From positions 744,001-808,000 of the forward strand of contig JAXGNN010000001.1 of NCBI GenBank assembly GCA_040767925.1: a stretch of DNA of 64,000 bases. Direction: 5' to 3'. The translations under genes and the position numbers were made by a program. The stretch is from Phil1 sp040767925 (GTDB lineage Bacteria; Bacillota; Clostridia; Christensenellales; CAG-138). Shown piece after piece: positions 1 to 8,981 of the stretch. The notes below the pieces were generated by a model. That model did not search any database, was not told the DNA's origin, and saw only the letters and a program-made list of their open reading frames with translations. Numbering within the stretch: the stretch's first letter is position 1; each line of letters starts with the position of its first letter.

Positions 1-44
1 ACGCGAGTATGGATTGCATATCCGTCCGCTTTTCACTCCCGGGA

Positions 45-1430
45 TCAGCGGGACTTCGGAATAATGCGCAGCCCGGCGTCCAACGCCCAAACCTCGCCGT
101 TATCGTCCAGACACAACCGAATCGTCAGATCCAAGGCGAAATAACGCATCTTGAGCATATACGCGTTGGCGATTGTCGTCTTTACCTCGTCGCCATTGAG
201 CAAGAGAACCGGCATGCCTTCCCGCACGTCCAGCTTGAGGGTCATTCCCTCCCGGGAAACATACTCCCCCCGTGCGCTGTTCAACAGTGCTTCAGGCCAC
301 GAATGAATCGCCGGGGCGACCGTGCGGGCCACAGGCGACATGCCGGCGCAGGCGCGCATCACCGCCGTGCTCACCCGGCTGACCGGCACATTGGAGGTAT
401 TGCTGATGACAACGACGCCGACGCCCGTTTCATAGCTCCAAACGATCTGGGAAGACACGCCGGTCAAGTTGCCACCGTGGCTGATGAGGGTCATATCTCC
501 CTCGGGTTCGATATTCAAGCCGTAGCCGTAATACTCATTGAGGCCGCTGACCTGCCGCGGCCGCGTCATCGCCTCGATGTTTCGGGCGCTGATGAAGCGG
601 CTTTCAGGTCCCATGCCGCGGTTCAGATACATGCGCACATAGCGGCGCATATCCGCGATGGTGGAGCGCATGTTGCCCTCGCCCATCAGGGCAAAAGCCA
701 AATCGTAGAAATCGTGGCGATCGCTCATCACCCCGTCTTCCATCTGATAGAGTTTCGTGATGTTTTCCTCGCCCGGCCACTCAAAGTCGCAGCCGCTGCG
801 GACCATGCCCAAAGGCGATAAAACGTTGTCCTGAAGATATTCTGCATAGGTGGGCGCGCCGCCGACGCGCATGACGATGTCGCTGAGCAGCGCGAAACCG
901 TCGTTGCTGTAGCTGAAGCAGTCCCCCGGCGGGCCGATCATAACGTCCTCGCTGTTCATGCTCTCGATAAGCCGCCGCGCGCTTTCCCTGGCCAGGCCGG
1001 AATGGCGCGCCAGTTCGCCGTCCTTCGAATAGCTCAGGCCCATATCGGCCGCCACATCGTTTACCAGCATCCGGCTCAAAGGGAAAAAGCCGGCGCTGTG
1101 GCTCAACAGATGGCTGATTGTTATATCCGGATACCTGAATTCAGGCACATAGCGCTGCACGGGGGCAGAGGGATCCAAAAGACCTTTCTCAGCCAGTTGC
1201 ATAATAGCCAGCGCCGTAAAGGATTTGGTGATGGAAGCAAGCCCCAGCACGGTGTTCTCATCCAGACGCAGCTTTTTTTCGCGATCCCGATAGCCCTCAA
1301 AGCGTTCGTAGAGGATATTCCCTTCGGAATCAAAGGCCGACACGGCCAGTCCCACGGCTTTGCCGTCCCTCATGACGGTTTTGAGCAATTTATCGAGGGC
1401 CTGAACCCGTTGTGATGACAGTGTAATCAT
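45..1430 (-). CDS. Serine hydrolase, beta-lactamase/PBP class C-like family
   Basis: 461 residues of the serine beta-lactamase-like superfamily (esterases, D-aminopeptidases, DD-peptidase relatives). The SxxK nucleophile motif is SITK at residues 66-69, the second motif is YSN at 174-176, and an HGG third motif is at 318-320, so the active site looks intact. I see no clear signal peptide, so it may act in the cytosol. The C-terminal 100 residues form a separate beta-rich domain like those trailing many family members. A GAGGAA ribosome site lies 9 bases before the ATG. It is the last gene of the minus-strand cluster with a dipeptide epimerase and a peptide importer, which suggests cleavage of a peptide or D-amino acid substrate; the exact substrate cannot be read from sequence. 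Confidence 0.85.
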   Translation of the reverse strand: MITLSSQRVQALDKLLKTVMRDGKAVGLAVSAFDSEGNILYERFEGYRDREKKLRLDENTVLGLASITKSFTALAIMQLAEKGLLDPSAPVQRYVPEFRYPDITISHLLSHSAGFFPLSRMLVNDVAADMGLSYSKDGELARHSGLARESARRLIESMNSEDVMIGPPGDCFSYSNDGFALLSDIVMRVGGAPTYAEYLQDNVLSPLGMVRSGCDFEWPGEENITKLYQMEDGVMSDRHDFYDLAFALMGEGNMRSTIADMRRYVRMYLNRGMGPESRFISARNIEAMTRPRQVSGLNEYYGYGLNIEPEGDMTLISHGGNLTGVSSQIVWSYETGVGVVVISNTSNVPVSRVSTAVMRACAGMSPVARTVAPAIHSWPEALLNSARGEYVSREGMTLKLDVREGMPVLLLNGDEVKTTIANAYMLKMRYFALDLTIRLCLDDNGEVWALDAGLRIIPKSR

Positions 1431-1502
1431 GATCGCACTTCCTCAGGTTAAAATGTAAGCGGCAAAAGCAAGAAGCCATCGCGGCGCCGTTCAAAATGCC
1501 CG

Positions 1503-2570
1503 TTACAAATGAACCCTCACCCCATGTCCCGGTTCATCCGTCAGGCGGATCACGGGACAGTCAAAGTCGAACCCGCCCTCGATCATCCCATCGTCCTTAA
1601 AAGACATGAAGGAATCGAGGTCGCCGTAGTGGAAATTCGGATTCGAGGCGACCAGCGCCGCGCCCGCCGCAATCGCGATGTTGCTTTCAAACATGCATCC
1701 GAGCATGCACGGAATGCCGGCGGCGGCGGCGATTGCGCTGATCTGCATGGCCCTGTAGAGGCCGCCGCACTTCATGAGCTTGATGTTGAGCATATCCGCC
1801 GCGTCGCGTTTGACGAGCCGCAGGGCGTCCTGCGGGGTAAAGCAGCTTTCATCGGCCATGATCTTTATGGGGGATTTCGAGCGCACATAGGCGAGTCCGT
1901 CCAAATCCCATGCCCGCACGGGCTGCTCCACCAATTCCACGCCGTATTCGGCCATTTTTGCGATGGTGATTACCGCGTCCCCGGCGGACCAGCCCTGGTT
2001 CGCGTCCACCTTCAAATGAATGTCCGGACCGACCGCTTCCCGAATCAGGCGGATCGCCTCTATATCTTCGCTTGGGCGGATGCCCGCCTTGATCTTGATC
2101 TGGCGAAATCCCTGGCCCGCGATGGACTTCGCGGCCTCAGCCATTGCCGCGGGCGCATCGATCCCGATCGTCTGGTCGGTCTCGCAGGCCGCGCAATTCC
2201 CGCCGAGCAGCTTATATAAGGGCAGGCGCGCGTCTTTGCCCATAATGTCATACAGGGCAATGTCGATTGCGGCTTTTGCCGCGCCGTTTCCAACGACGGT
2301 CTCATCCATAACGCGGTGGATGTGGCCGATGCTCCACGGATCGAGCCCCAAAAGCGCTTCGCCCATCGCGGCGACTGCAAGCCGGATGATCTCCGGCGTC
2401 TCGCCCGTTACGAAGGGAACGCTTGTGCCTTCCCCATGGCCCGTGATCCCTTTGTCGGTCTCCACCTTTACGATCACCGTATCGACTTTCGAAATCGTGC
2501 CGATGGCGATCGTAAACGGCCTGAGGAGCTCCAGACAGACCTTCTCCGACGTAATTCCCGTAATTTTCAT
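1503..2570 (-). CDS. Dipeptide epimerase, enolase superfamily (L-Ala-D/L-Glu epimerase-like)
   Basis: 355 residues with the full muconate-lactonizing subgroup layout: N-terminal capping domain, then a barrel with KIK at 159-161, metal ligands Asp189 (VDAN), Glu215 (VEQP) and Asp240 (ADES), and the second base Lys264 (NIK). After the GCMFES segment a DLD at 317-319 matches the DxD element that binds the dipeptide amino group in characterised Ala-Glu epimerases. Such enzymes interconvert L-Ala-D-Glu from murein with L-Ala-L-Glu so it can be hydrolysed. Being downstream of a peptide importer and a dipeptidase homologue fits murein-peptide salvage. Substrate specificity beyond dipeptides is inference. 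Confidence 0.85.
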   Translation of the reverse strand: MKITGITSEKVCLELLRPFTIAIGTISKVDTVIVKVETDKGITGHGEGTSVPFVTGETPEIIRLAVAAMGEALLGLDPWSIGHIHRVMDETVVGNGAAKAAIDIALYDIMGKDARLPLYKLLGGNCAACETDQTIGIDAPAAMAEAAKSIAGQGFRQIKIKAGIRPSEDIEAIRLIREAVGPDIHLKVDANQGWSAGDAVITIAKMAEYGVELVEQPVRAWDLDGLAYVRSKSPIKIMADESCFTPQDALRLVKRDAADMLNIKLMKCGGLYRAMQISAIAAAAGIPCMLGCMFESNIAIAAGAALVASNPNFHYGDLDSFMSFKDDGMIEGGFDFDCPVIRLTDEPGHGVRVHL

Positions 2571-2591
2571 AATATTCTTATTTCCTCCGAA

Positions 2592-3437
2592 TTATGTTAG
2601 AACGCGATCAAGCAGGCGAAGGATATTGAGGCCAAAGATATCCTGGATCTCCTCTTTGCTCAGTCCTGCGCTGAAAAGGGCGGACGCCAGCTTGCCGGGA
2701 GTCAGGCGAAGGTTTTTATCGCAACCAAATCGAAGGCAGACCTTGTTGGCCCCGGCAATCCTCGCAAAATCGAGTATACGGTCCGCCGCTTCCCTGCTGT
2801 TGCCTGCCCATAGAGCACTGTCCCCCATGCATATGAGGCCGCCGTGCGAAGCGGTTGAAGCAATATCCTCTACCGGGATGCGCTCCCCCTCCTCGATGTA
2901 ACAGGACGCCAGATAGGGCCTTGTTTTGGGCAGATACTCCGTCAGCTCCCCCACGCCGATGTTGAGGACCATATTCAGCTCGTGGGCCAGCGCGGCAAGC
3001 CTTGCCTGCGCCGCAATGCCGGCCAGGCAGACGATCCGCGCCCCGATCTGATAAAAAAGGTTCAACATTCCCGGGGCGTCCTCCAGAACGCCGGCATCCC
3101 GGGCCGCGAGGATCAAAGCGATTTGCCCCGTGCTTTTTGCCAGGCGGATATCGTCGCCGTTTCTTACGAGGAGAATGCCGCTGCCTTCCTGCGCCGTTTC
3201 GGCATGGAGCGCGCTGGCCAGCTTCATGGTTTCCATCAGGTTGTCGGCCGCTTCCTTGCCGCCGATCCATAGAGGCAGAATCAAAGCGGTGATGCCCTGC
3301 GCCCGCATGGAGGGCAGGTATAAATCGCCCACGGCCCGCATATTGCCCGACTTGTAGCCGTTGCTGATGATGTCGATCATTTCGGGAGGAGCCGCAAGGA
3401 TGACGATTCCGTCGTTGAGAAAACTGCAATCGCTCAT
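2592..3437 (-). CDS. Peptidase M19 (membrane dipeptidase) homologue, apparently catalytically degenerate
   Basis: 281 residues when started at the ATG that overlaps the stop of the upstream ATPase gene (ATGA, 3434-3437), with AGGGGAA as ribosome site; a longer in-frame extension is rejected because it lies inside that gene. The fold matches M19 renal-dipeptidase relatives: LPSMRAQGI near residue 45, a GMLNLFYQIGARIVCL strand, a late IAGANKV strand and a closing SKEEIQDIFGLNILRLL helix. The zinc-site positions are changed. The N-terminal HxD reads GIV, the ILxxEG glutamate is arginine (ILAARD), LTH..N reads LAG, the SHS position reads ASC, and GSDFDG reads RFGCDK. I infer a non-catalytic or repurposed paralogue kept in a peptide-use operon. 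Confidence 0.75.
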   Translation of the reverse strand: MSDCSFLNDGIVILAAPPEMIDIISNGYKSGNMRAVGDLYLPSMRAQGITALILPLWIGGKEAADNLMETMKLASALHAETAQEGSGILLVRNGDDIRLAKSTGQIALILAARDAGVLEDAPGMLNLFYQIGARIVCLAGIAAQARLAALAHELNMVLNIGVGELTEYLPKTRPYLASCYIEEGERIPVEDIASTASHGGLICMGDSALWAGNSREAADRILDFARIAGANKVCLRFGCDKNLRLTPGKLASALFSAGLSKEEIQDIFGLNILRLLDRVLT

Positions 3438-4399
3438 CGGTTTTCTTCCCCTGCCTTTGCACAAGCCACCCAATGGTCCGTTCCGATCAACTTGAGAGGA
3501 ATGTCCTGGTTCATGCATTCCTCGCCGGAATGCGGGCATCTCGGGGCAAAGCGGCAGCCGGGACGCGGATTGATGGGGCTGGTTACCTCTCCCCGGATGA
3601 TATCCTGTATCCGGCCGCGGGACTTGAGATCGGGCCTGAGAATGGCCGACAGGAGCGCTTTCGTATACGGATGCTTCGGGCATTCAAACAGATCGGACGC
3701 GGCGGCGCGCTCGACGCAGTTGCCCAGATACATCACCGCGATCTCGTCGCTGATGTGCTTGACCACACTCAAGTCGTGGGTGATGAACATATAGGTCAGG
3801 CCGAACTGCTGCTGAAGGTCCATGAGCAGATTGAGTATTTGCGCCTGTATGCTGACATCCAATGCCGACACCGGTTCGTCGCAGACAATAAACCGGGGAT
3901 TCAGCGCCAAGGCGCGGGCCACGCCGATGCGCTGCCGCCGCCCGCCGTCCAGCTCGTGGGGGTAGGAATAAGCAAGGCGCCGCGCCAGACCCACTGTGTC
4001 CATCAGGCTTTGGACACGCTCATAAATTTCAGCCTTCGTGCCGAAGCCCGGGGTGAACAGCATGGGCTCCGCAATAAGCTCCATGACAGCCAGGCGAGGG
4101 TTGAGGCTGGAGAAGGGGTCCTGGAAAATCATCTGCATCTTGGGGCGCAGCTTCTTCATCTGCTTTTTCGTATAGCCGCTGATGTTTTCCCCGTCAAACC
4201 AAATTTCGCCGCCGGTGGGTTCCAGCAGGCGGAGCACCGTCCGGCCCAGAGTCGATTTGCCGCAGCCCGACTCGCCCACCACCCCTAAGGTCTTTCCCCG
4301 CGCAATGGCGATGGAAACGTCATCCACGGCGTGCAGTGGGCCGGCGGAGGTCCTAAAATACTTTTTAAGGCCGCGGGTCTCCAAAATGAAATCAGCCAT
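3434..4399 (-). CDS. oppF: Oligopeptide/dipeptide ABC transporter ATP-binding protein, OppF/DppF type
   Basis: 321 residues. Walker A is GESGCGKST at 42-50, the signature is LDGGR at 150-154, and Walker B is IVCDE at 171-175. LDGGR instead of LSGGQ is an accepted variant in this subfamily rather than damage. The C-terminal oligopeptide-transporter domain has the expected cysteine cluster (GCRFAPRC then C). It pairs with the neighbouring ATPase (4392-5381, 8-base overlap) to power the importer encoded upstream. The next gene downstream starts within its stop codon, implying translational coupling. Opp, Dpp and Nik systems cannot be separated by this subunit alone; the epimerase context favours small peptides. 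Confidence 0.9.
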   Translation of the reverse strand: MADFILETRGLKKYFRTSAGPLHAVDDVSIAIARGKTLGVVGESGCGKSTLGRTVLRLLEPTGGEIWFDGENISGYTKKQMKKLRPKMQMIFQDPFSSLNPRLAVMELIAEPMLFTPGFGTKAEIYERVQSLMDTVGLARRLAYSYPHELDGGRRQRIGVARALALNPRFIVCDEPVSALDVSIQAQILNLLMDLQQQFGLTYMFITHDLSVVKHISDEIAVMYLGNCVERAAASDLFECPKHPYTKALLSAILRPDLKSRGRIQDIIRGEVTSPINPRPGCRFAPRCPHSGEECMNQDIPLKLIGTDHWVACAKAGEENR

Positions 4400-5381
4400 T
4401 CTTCGTCTCCTCCCCCGCCCTGTGGTGGCACCAGATGAGGTGATTGCCCCGGCTTACGCACGGCGGCGCTTCCGTCGTGCAAATATCGGCGCACTCGGGG
4501 CAGCGGGGATGGAAGGCACAGCCGGAAGGCAGATTCGTCGGATCGGGCATGAGGCCGTCTATGGGCCGCAACCGCGCCTCGGCCGCATCCAGATTGGGGA
4601 TGGAGCCGAACAGCCCGATGGTATACGGATGATGGGCCGGGCCCTCGAAAATGTCCTCCGCCATGCCGTACTCAATGAGCTTTCCGGCGTACATGATGCC
4701 CACTTTATCGCAGGTCGCGGCCACCACGCCCAGATCGTGCGTAATGAGTATCATCGAAGTGCCCAGTCGGTTTTTGAGCTCGTTCATCATCTGGAGCACT
4801 TGCGCCTGGATCGTAACATCCAGAGCGGTCGTCGGTTCATCCGCGATGAGCAGCTCGGGGTCGCAGGCCAATGCTATGGCAATGACGACGCGCTGCTTCA
4901 TGCCGCCCGAAAACTGATGGGGGTATTCGTTCTTTCGGCGGTGAGGGATGCCCACCATATCCAGCATTTCATCCACCCGCGCGTCGATTTCCTCCCGAGA
5001 GCGGCCCTTGCTGTTGTGCAATCGAAGCGCTTCGGCAATCTGCCGGCCGACGGGAATCACAGGATTGAGCGAGGTCATGGGGTCCTGAAATATCATGGAG
5101 ATGCGCTCGCCCCGGGTGGCCTGCATCTCCCCTTCGGAAAAGTCCAGCACATCCCGACCGTCGAAGATGATTTTTCCGGCGGTGATGCGCCCCGTATGTT
5201 CGGGCAGCAGGCGCAGCACGGAAAGCGCCGTCGTCGTTTTGCCCGCGCCTGTTTCGCCCACAAGGCCCAGCGTCTCGCGCCGGTCCAGGGTCAGGCTGAT
5301 GCCGTTTACGGCATAGACCGTTTCCAAATCGGTGCGATATTCCACGTGGAGGTTTTGGATGTTCAGCAGCTCGTTGCTCAT
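4392..5381 (-). CDS. oppD: Oligopeptide/dipeptide ABC transporter ATP-binding protein, OppD/DppD type
   Basis: 329 residues with Walker A GETGAGKTT, signature FSGGMKQRV, Walker B LLIADEPTTALD and the C-terminal oligopeptide ABC domain containing the cysteine series CAFHPRC, C and C expected in OppD/DppD. It forms the second half of the ATPase heterodimer with the downstream gene, whose start it overlaps by 8 bases. Nine bases separate it from the upstream permease gene, so the whole importer is one transcription unit. The protein sits on the inner face of the membrane. Confidence 0.9.
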   Translation of the reverse strand: MSNELLNIQNLHVEYRTDLETVYAVNGISLTLDRRETLGLVGETGAGKTTTALSVLRLLPEHTGRITAGKIIFDGRDVLDFSEGEMQATRGERISMIFQDPMTSLNPVIPVGRQIAEALRLHNSKGRSREEIDARVDEMLDMVGIPHRRKNEYPHQFSGGMKQRVVIAIALACDPELLIADEPTTALDVTIQAQVLQMMNELKNRLGTSMILITHDLGVVAATCDKVGIMYAGKLIEYGMAEDIFEGPAHHPYTIGLFGSIPNLDAAEARLRPIDGLMPDPTNLPSGCAFHPRCPECADICTTEAPPCVSRGNHLIWCHHRAGEETKNG

Positions 5382-5390
5382 GGCGCCCTC

Positions 5391-6269
5391 CTAATTCTTC
5401 AGGCGCGGGTCCAGAGCATCCCGGAGCCCGTCGCCTAAGAGATTGAGCGCCAGCGCCGCCAGCACGATGCATATGCCCGGAAAAAGCACCAGATAGGGAT
5501 TGTTCATCATATGGTCCTTGCCCTCGGAAAGCATGGCGCCCCACTCGGGCCGGGGGGGCTGGATGCCCATGCCCAAATAGCTCAGGCTGGAGGCCGTTAT
5601 GATCATGCCCGACACGGTCATGGTGGCCTCGACGATAATGGGGCCGATGGCGTTGGGGATGATGTGCCGCACGATGATGCTCAAATCGTTCATGCCGCAG
5701 CACTGGGCGGCCTCGATATACTCCTGCCCCACGACCGAGAGGATGGACGAGCGGACGATCCGCGTAAAGCCGGGCACGCTGGCCACCGTGATGGCGATGA
5801 GCAGGTTCAGCATGCTGGTGCCCAAAGCAGCGATGATGGCCAGCGCCAGCAGGATGGCCGGGATGCACAGGAGCATGTCCATGATCCGCATCACCAAATT
5901 GTCCACCTTGCCGCCGAAATAACCGGCCGCCGCACCCAGCAACCCGCCCAGGATCAGCGAGATGGCCGTGGTGGAAAGGCCGAGCGTCAATGAGATGCGG
6001 GCGCCGTGGACGATGCGGGCAAAGACATCCCGCCCAAGGTGATCGGTGCCGAACCAGTGGCTGTCCGAGGGCTTCAGGAGCCGGTCGTAGCCCTGATAGA
6101 GCGCCTGACCGTCATAATCCGCGATGACGTCGGCGAAAAGGGCGGCCAGCGAAAAAATGGCGATGATAACCAGCCCGACCATCGCCAGGCGGTTTTTCTT
6201 CATTCTTCGCCATATTTCTTTGGCGCGGCTCTTTTTTTTCCGGCGCAGAAGTTCATTCACTTGTGACAT
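5391..6269 (-). CDS. oppC: Peptide ABC transporter permease, OppC/DppC type
   Basis: 292 residues with a charged N-terminal tail (RRKKKSRAKE), a first membrane helix near residues 30-50, the OppC_N segment with the typical HWFGTDHLGRDVFAR motif, and about five further helices. The EAA loop that contacts the ATPases is recognisable as EAAQCCGMNDLSIIVRHI. Length and layout are normal for DppC/OppC. It lies 12 bases after the OppB-type gene and 9 before the OppD-type gene. The substrate is inferred to be short peptides from the operon context. Confidence 0.9.
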   Translation of the reverse strand: MSQVNELLRRKKKSRAKEIWRRMKKNRLAMVGLVIIAIFSLAALFADVIADYDGQALYQGYDRLLKPSDSHWFGTDHLGRDVFARIVHGARISLTLGLSTTAISLILGGLLGAAAGYFGGKVDNLVMRIMDMLLCIPAILLALAIIAALGTSMLNLLIAITVASVPGFTRIVRSSILSVVGQEYIEAAQCCGMNDLSIIVRHIIPNAIGPIIVEATMTVSGMIITASSLSYLGMGIQPPRPEWGAMLSEGKDHMMNNPYLVLFPGICIVLAALALNLLGDGLRDALDPRLKN

Positions 6270-6281
6270 GTCCGACCCACC

Positions 6282-7211
6282 TTACTTGATGTATTTCGCC
6301 TTGATGCGCGGATCGATATAGGCGTAGATCAAATCGACCGCAAGCATGATCAGGCAGAAGAGCACGGCTAAGAAAATGACCGTCCCCATGACGAGCGGGA
6401 TGTCCTTCTGGCGAATGGCGTTGACCACCAGCGTGCCGAGGCCCGGCATGCCGAAAACCGCTTCGATGAGGATGGTGCCGCCCAGCATGACGCCAAAGCG
6501 CAGGCCCAGGGAGGTGATGACGGGCAGCAGGGCGTTTTTCAGGGCGTGGTTGAAAACGACGCGTTTTTCCGAGGCGCCCTTGGCCCGTGCGGTGCGGATG
6601 TAATCCTGCCTGATGGTCTCGAGCATGGTCGAGCGGGTCATTCGCATAATGGAAGCCGCGCCGGGCAGGCACATGGTAACGGTCGGCAACACATAATGGC
6701 GAACGGAACCGATCCCGCTGGTGGGCAGCCAGCCCAAGCGGAGCGAAAAGACCATGATCAGCATGAGTCCAAGCCAAAACGCGGGGATGGCTGCCAGGAA
6801 CATGGCGACTCCGGTGCTCACGATATCGACGGAGGAATACTGCTTGACCGCCGACAATATGCCCATGGGTATCCCCAGCAGCGCGGAAAACACCACGGAA
6901 ATAACTGCGATTTTGAGGGTCGTAGGGAATCTGGCGGCTATTTCGCCAATGACCGGCTTCCGCGTGAGATAGGAATTGCCGAAGTTCCCGCACACGGCGT
7001 TGAGGGTGTAATCGGCGAAACGCACGACAAAGGGACGATTGTAGCCCAGTTCCTCGTTGAGCAGGTCGACGGCTTCCTGTGCCGCGAAACTGCCCAGAAT
7101 GAGCCTGCCCGGCGTGCCGGGGATGAGCGCCATAATGGAAAATACGATGAGGACGACGCCCAGAAGCGTTGGGATAAGCAACAGCAATCGCTTGAGGATA
7201 TACTTGTACAT
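6282..7211 (-). CDS. oppB: Peptide ABC transporter permease, OppB/DppB type
   Basis: 309 residues starting MYKYILKRLLLLIPTLLGV, the usual OppB/DppB N-terminal helix. Further helices and the EAA-type loop (TARAKGASEKRVVFNHALKN) are present, then the conserved AVFGMPGLG segment and the closing YIDPRIK signature. It is a normal-length membrane subunit that forms the translocation pore with the OppC-type protein encoded 12 bases downstream. About 96 bases separate it from the binding-protein gene upstream, a common arrangement allowing the binding protein to be made in excess. Confidence 0.9.
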   Translation of the reverse strand: MYKYILKRLLLLIPTLLGVVLIVFSIMALIPGTPGRLILGSFAAQEAVDLLNEELGYNRPFVVRFADYTLNAVCGNFGNSYLTRKPVIGEIAARFPTTLKIAVISVVFSALLGIPMGILSAVKQYSSVDIVSTGVAMFLAAIPAFWLGLMLIMVFSLRLGWLPTSGIGSVRHYVLPTVTMCLPGAASIMRMTRSTMLETIRQDYIRTARAKGASEKRVVFNHALKNALLPVITSLGLRFGVMLGGTILIEAVFGMPGLGTLVVNAIRQKDIPLVMGTVIFLAVLFCLIMLAVDLIYAYIDPRIKAKYIK

Positions 7212-7307
7212 GATGCGCAGAACTCCTCTTATCAGCGTTGCGGCAGGCGCCCAACCTGCCGCAACGGCTCAATTTTTACTCCGCAGTCGCGGCCCGCTTC
7301 AGGTTCC

Positions 7308-8795
7308 TTATTTCATTCTGGTGAACTGAGGCATCAGGAAGGTTTCGGTCATATCCTCGACCAGCAGATCGGAATTATAGACGAAGAGTATCTGCTGATA
7401 GCCGATCAGCCCGTAGACGGCGTCCCTTTCCATGATCAGGCAGGCCTCGACATACAAATCGTGGCGCTTGGCATCGTCGATTTCCTGATTCGCCTCGGCG
7501 AGCAGGCGGTCGACCTCGGCATTGCCGTAACCGGTGAAGTTAAAGGGCGCGCCGGTTGTCAGCATGACGGCGTACTGCGAAGGCTGATAACCCAGGCCAT
7601 AGCTCATGACGCCCAGGGCGACCTCGCCGGCCATCATCCGGCTGATGTAGGAGTTCGCCTCGTTGACCTGGACTTTCGCCGTGATGCCCAGATCGCCGAG
7701 GTTGCTCTGTATAACCTGCGCGTAATCGCTGAAGGCATCGATGGTCTCAATGGTTACCTCGGGGAAGCCCGCGCCATCGGGGAATCCGGCAAGGGCCAGA
7801 TAGTCCTTGGCCTTTTCCAGATCATAGGGATAGCCGACCAGCCGCTCGTCGCTGACGACCGATATGTGGGAAGTAGCGATGGAAGGCAGCCCTTCATACA
7901 TCGCTTCGGAACACCGCTGCTTGTTGATGGCGTAGTTGATCGCCAAGCGGACGTTCAAATCGTCGAAGGGTTCGATTCTATGGTTTATAACCAACGCGTC
8001 CAGGCCGAACGTGCCGGTGACGATGCTGAGCTTGTCGTTGGCCTTGATCCTGTTCAACTCGGAGTAAGCGGAGCTGATGACCGCGTCGATATCGCCCGCT
8101 TCCAACGCCATCAAAGCGGCGGAGGGATCGGCGATCACGCGGTAGATCAGGTTCTCAAAATAGGGCTTGCCCATGATGTAATCATCGAACGCCTTGAGCG
8201 TAACCTGATAGCCGGCTTCATGGCTGACCAACATATACGGACCGCAGCCGACGGGGTTCGTGCGGAAGTTTTCACCGGCCTCCTCGGTCGTCTTCTGATG
8301 GAGCAGCGGAATCTCGGCAATGTACAGGAAATCCGCGCAAGGCGCGAGGAGCTTGACCTGCACAGTTTTCTCATCCAGGGCCGTGATGGTATCCAAATTG
8401 CCCGACCAACCCATCTGAGAGAGAGTCACCTTGCACTGCTCAATAGAATAGACGACATCATCCGCCGTCAGAACCGCGCCGTTATGGAATTTGATGCCGT
8501 CCTTGATGACGAAGGTGAAGGTCTTGGCATCATCCGCTGCTTCCCAACTGACGCAGGCTTCGGATTTAATCACCCGGTCGGGATAAGAAACGCGGAACAG
8601 ATTCATGTAAATCGCGGCCTGGACAAGGGTATCGCCCGAGGATGTGCGCTCCGTGGAGGCGAAAGAGCCCACGTCGATGCCTGTGCCCAATATCAGGGTA
8701 TCCTTGGTTTTCGCGCCCCCCGCATCTTTGGCGCAAGCCATCAACGTGGAAAAGCACATGACCGCAACCAGAAGCAACGTCAGTGTCCGTTTCAT
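7308..8795 (-). CDS. oppA: Peptide ABC transporter substrate-binding lipoprotein (SBP family 5)
   Basis: 495 residues from the ATG at 8795, chosen because AGGAGA stands just before it; an upstream in-frame ATG lies within the leader. The N-terminus is a lipoprotein signal (KR, hydrophobic core, then LMAC, so the mature protein starts at Cys). The family 5 periplasmic-binding layout follows, including the DDVVYSIEQCK element and a PVGCGPYMLVSHEAGYQV stretch. It would be anchored outside the membrane and deliver peptides to the OppBC-type permeases encoded downstream. The upstream region carries a perfect 6-2-6 palindrome (8844-8857), a candidate site for the GntR regulator encoded next to it. 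Confidence 0.9.
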   Translation of the reverse strand: MKRTLTLLLVAVMCFSTLMACAKDAGGAKTKDTLILGTGIDVGSFASTERTSSGDTLVQAAIYMNLFRVSYPDRVIKSEACVSWEAADDAKTFTFVIKDGIKFHNGAVLTADDVVYSIEQCKVTLSQMGWSGNLDTITALDEKTVQVKLLAPCADFLYIAEIPLLHQKTTEEAGENFRTNPVGCGPYMLVSHEAGYQVTLKAFDDYIMGKPYFENLIYRVIADPSAALMALEAGDIDAVISSAYSELNRIKANDKLSIVTGTFGLDALVINHRIEPFDDLNVRLAINYAINKQRCSEAMYEGLPSIATSHISVVSDERLVGYPYDLEKAKDYLALAGFPDGAGFPEVTIETIDAFSDYAQVIQSNLGDLGITAKVQVNEANSYISRMMAGEVALGVMSYGLGYQPSQYAVMLTTGAPFNFTGYGNAEVDRLLAEANQEIDDAKRHDLYVEACLIMERDAVYGLIGYQQILFVYNSDLLVEDMTETFLMPQFTRMK

Positions 8796-8843
8796 CTTGC
8801 TTTCTCCTAACATAATTTATTGTTGTCAACCCGCTGTGGGTAT

Positions 8844-8857
8844 AATGATACATCATT
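8844..8857. promoter_or_regulatory. Perfect palindrome AATGAT-AC-ATCATT upstream of the binding-protein gene
   Basis: A 14-base perfect inverted repeat, 48 bases before the binding-protein start and just downstream of the GntR-type regulator gene on the same strand. FCD-type GntR proteins commonly bind short palindromes of about this size, so an operator for the importer is plausible. Assignment to this regulator is inference. Confidence 0.45.
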
Positions 8858-8981
8858 GTCCCAATTGCGTCTAAAAAAAAGCAGTTCGGCCCCGAATGGC
8901 CTTAAATTGTCTTTTTTTGCGGTCACGAGTTCCGTTTTATCGTTCCGCTGCATTTTCCGCCGCCAGACGGTTTTCCCCTCC

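Noticed and set aside
3938..3952. LDGGR in place of LSGGQ in the OppF-type ATPase
   Set aside because: A known variant in this subfamily, not evidence of an inactive protein.
6546..8810. 754-codon plus-strand open frame opposite the peptide importer genes
   Set aside because: Shadow of the OppB-type and binding-protein genes; no motifs or ribosome site.
8871..8907. Terminator between the GntR gene and the binding-protein gene
   Set aside because: There is a T run on the minus strand, but the stem before it is only four or five pairs with a very tight loop; too weak to list.
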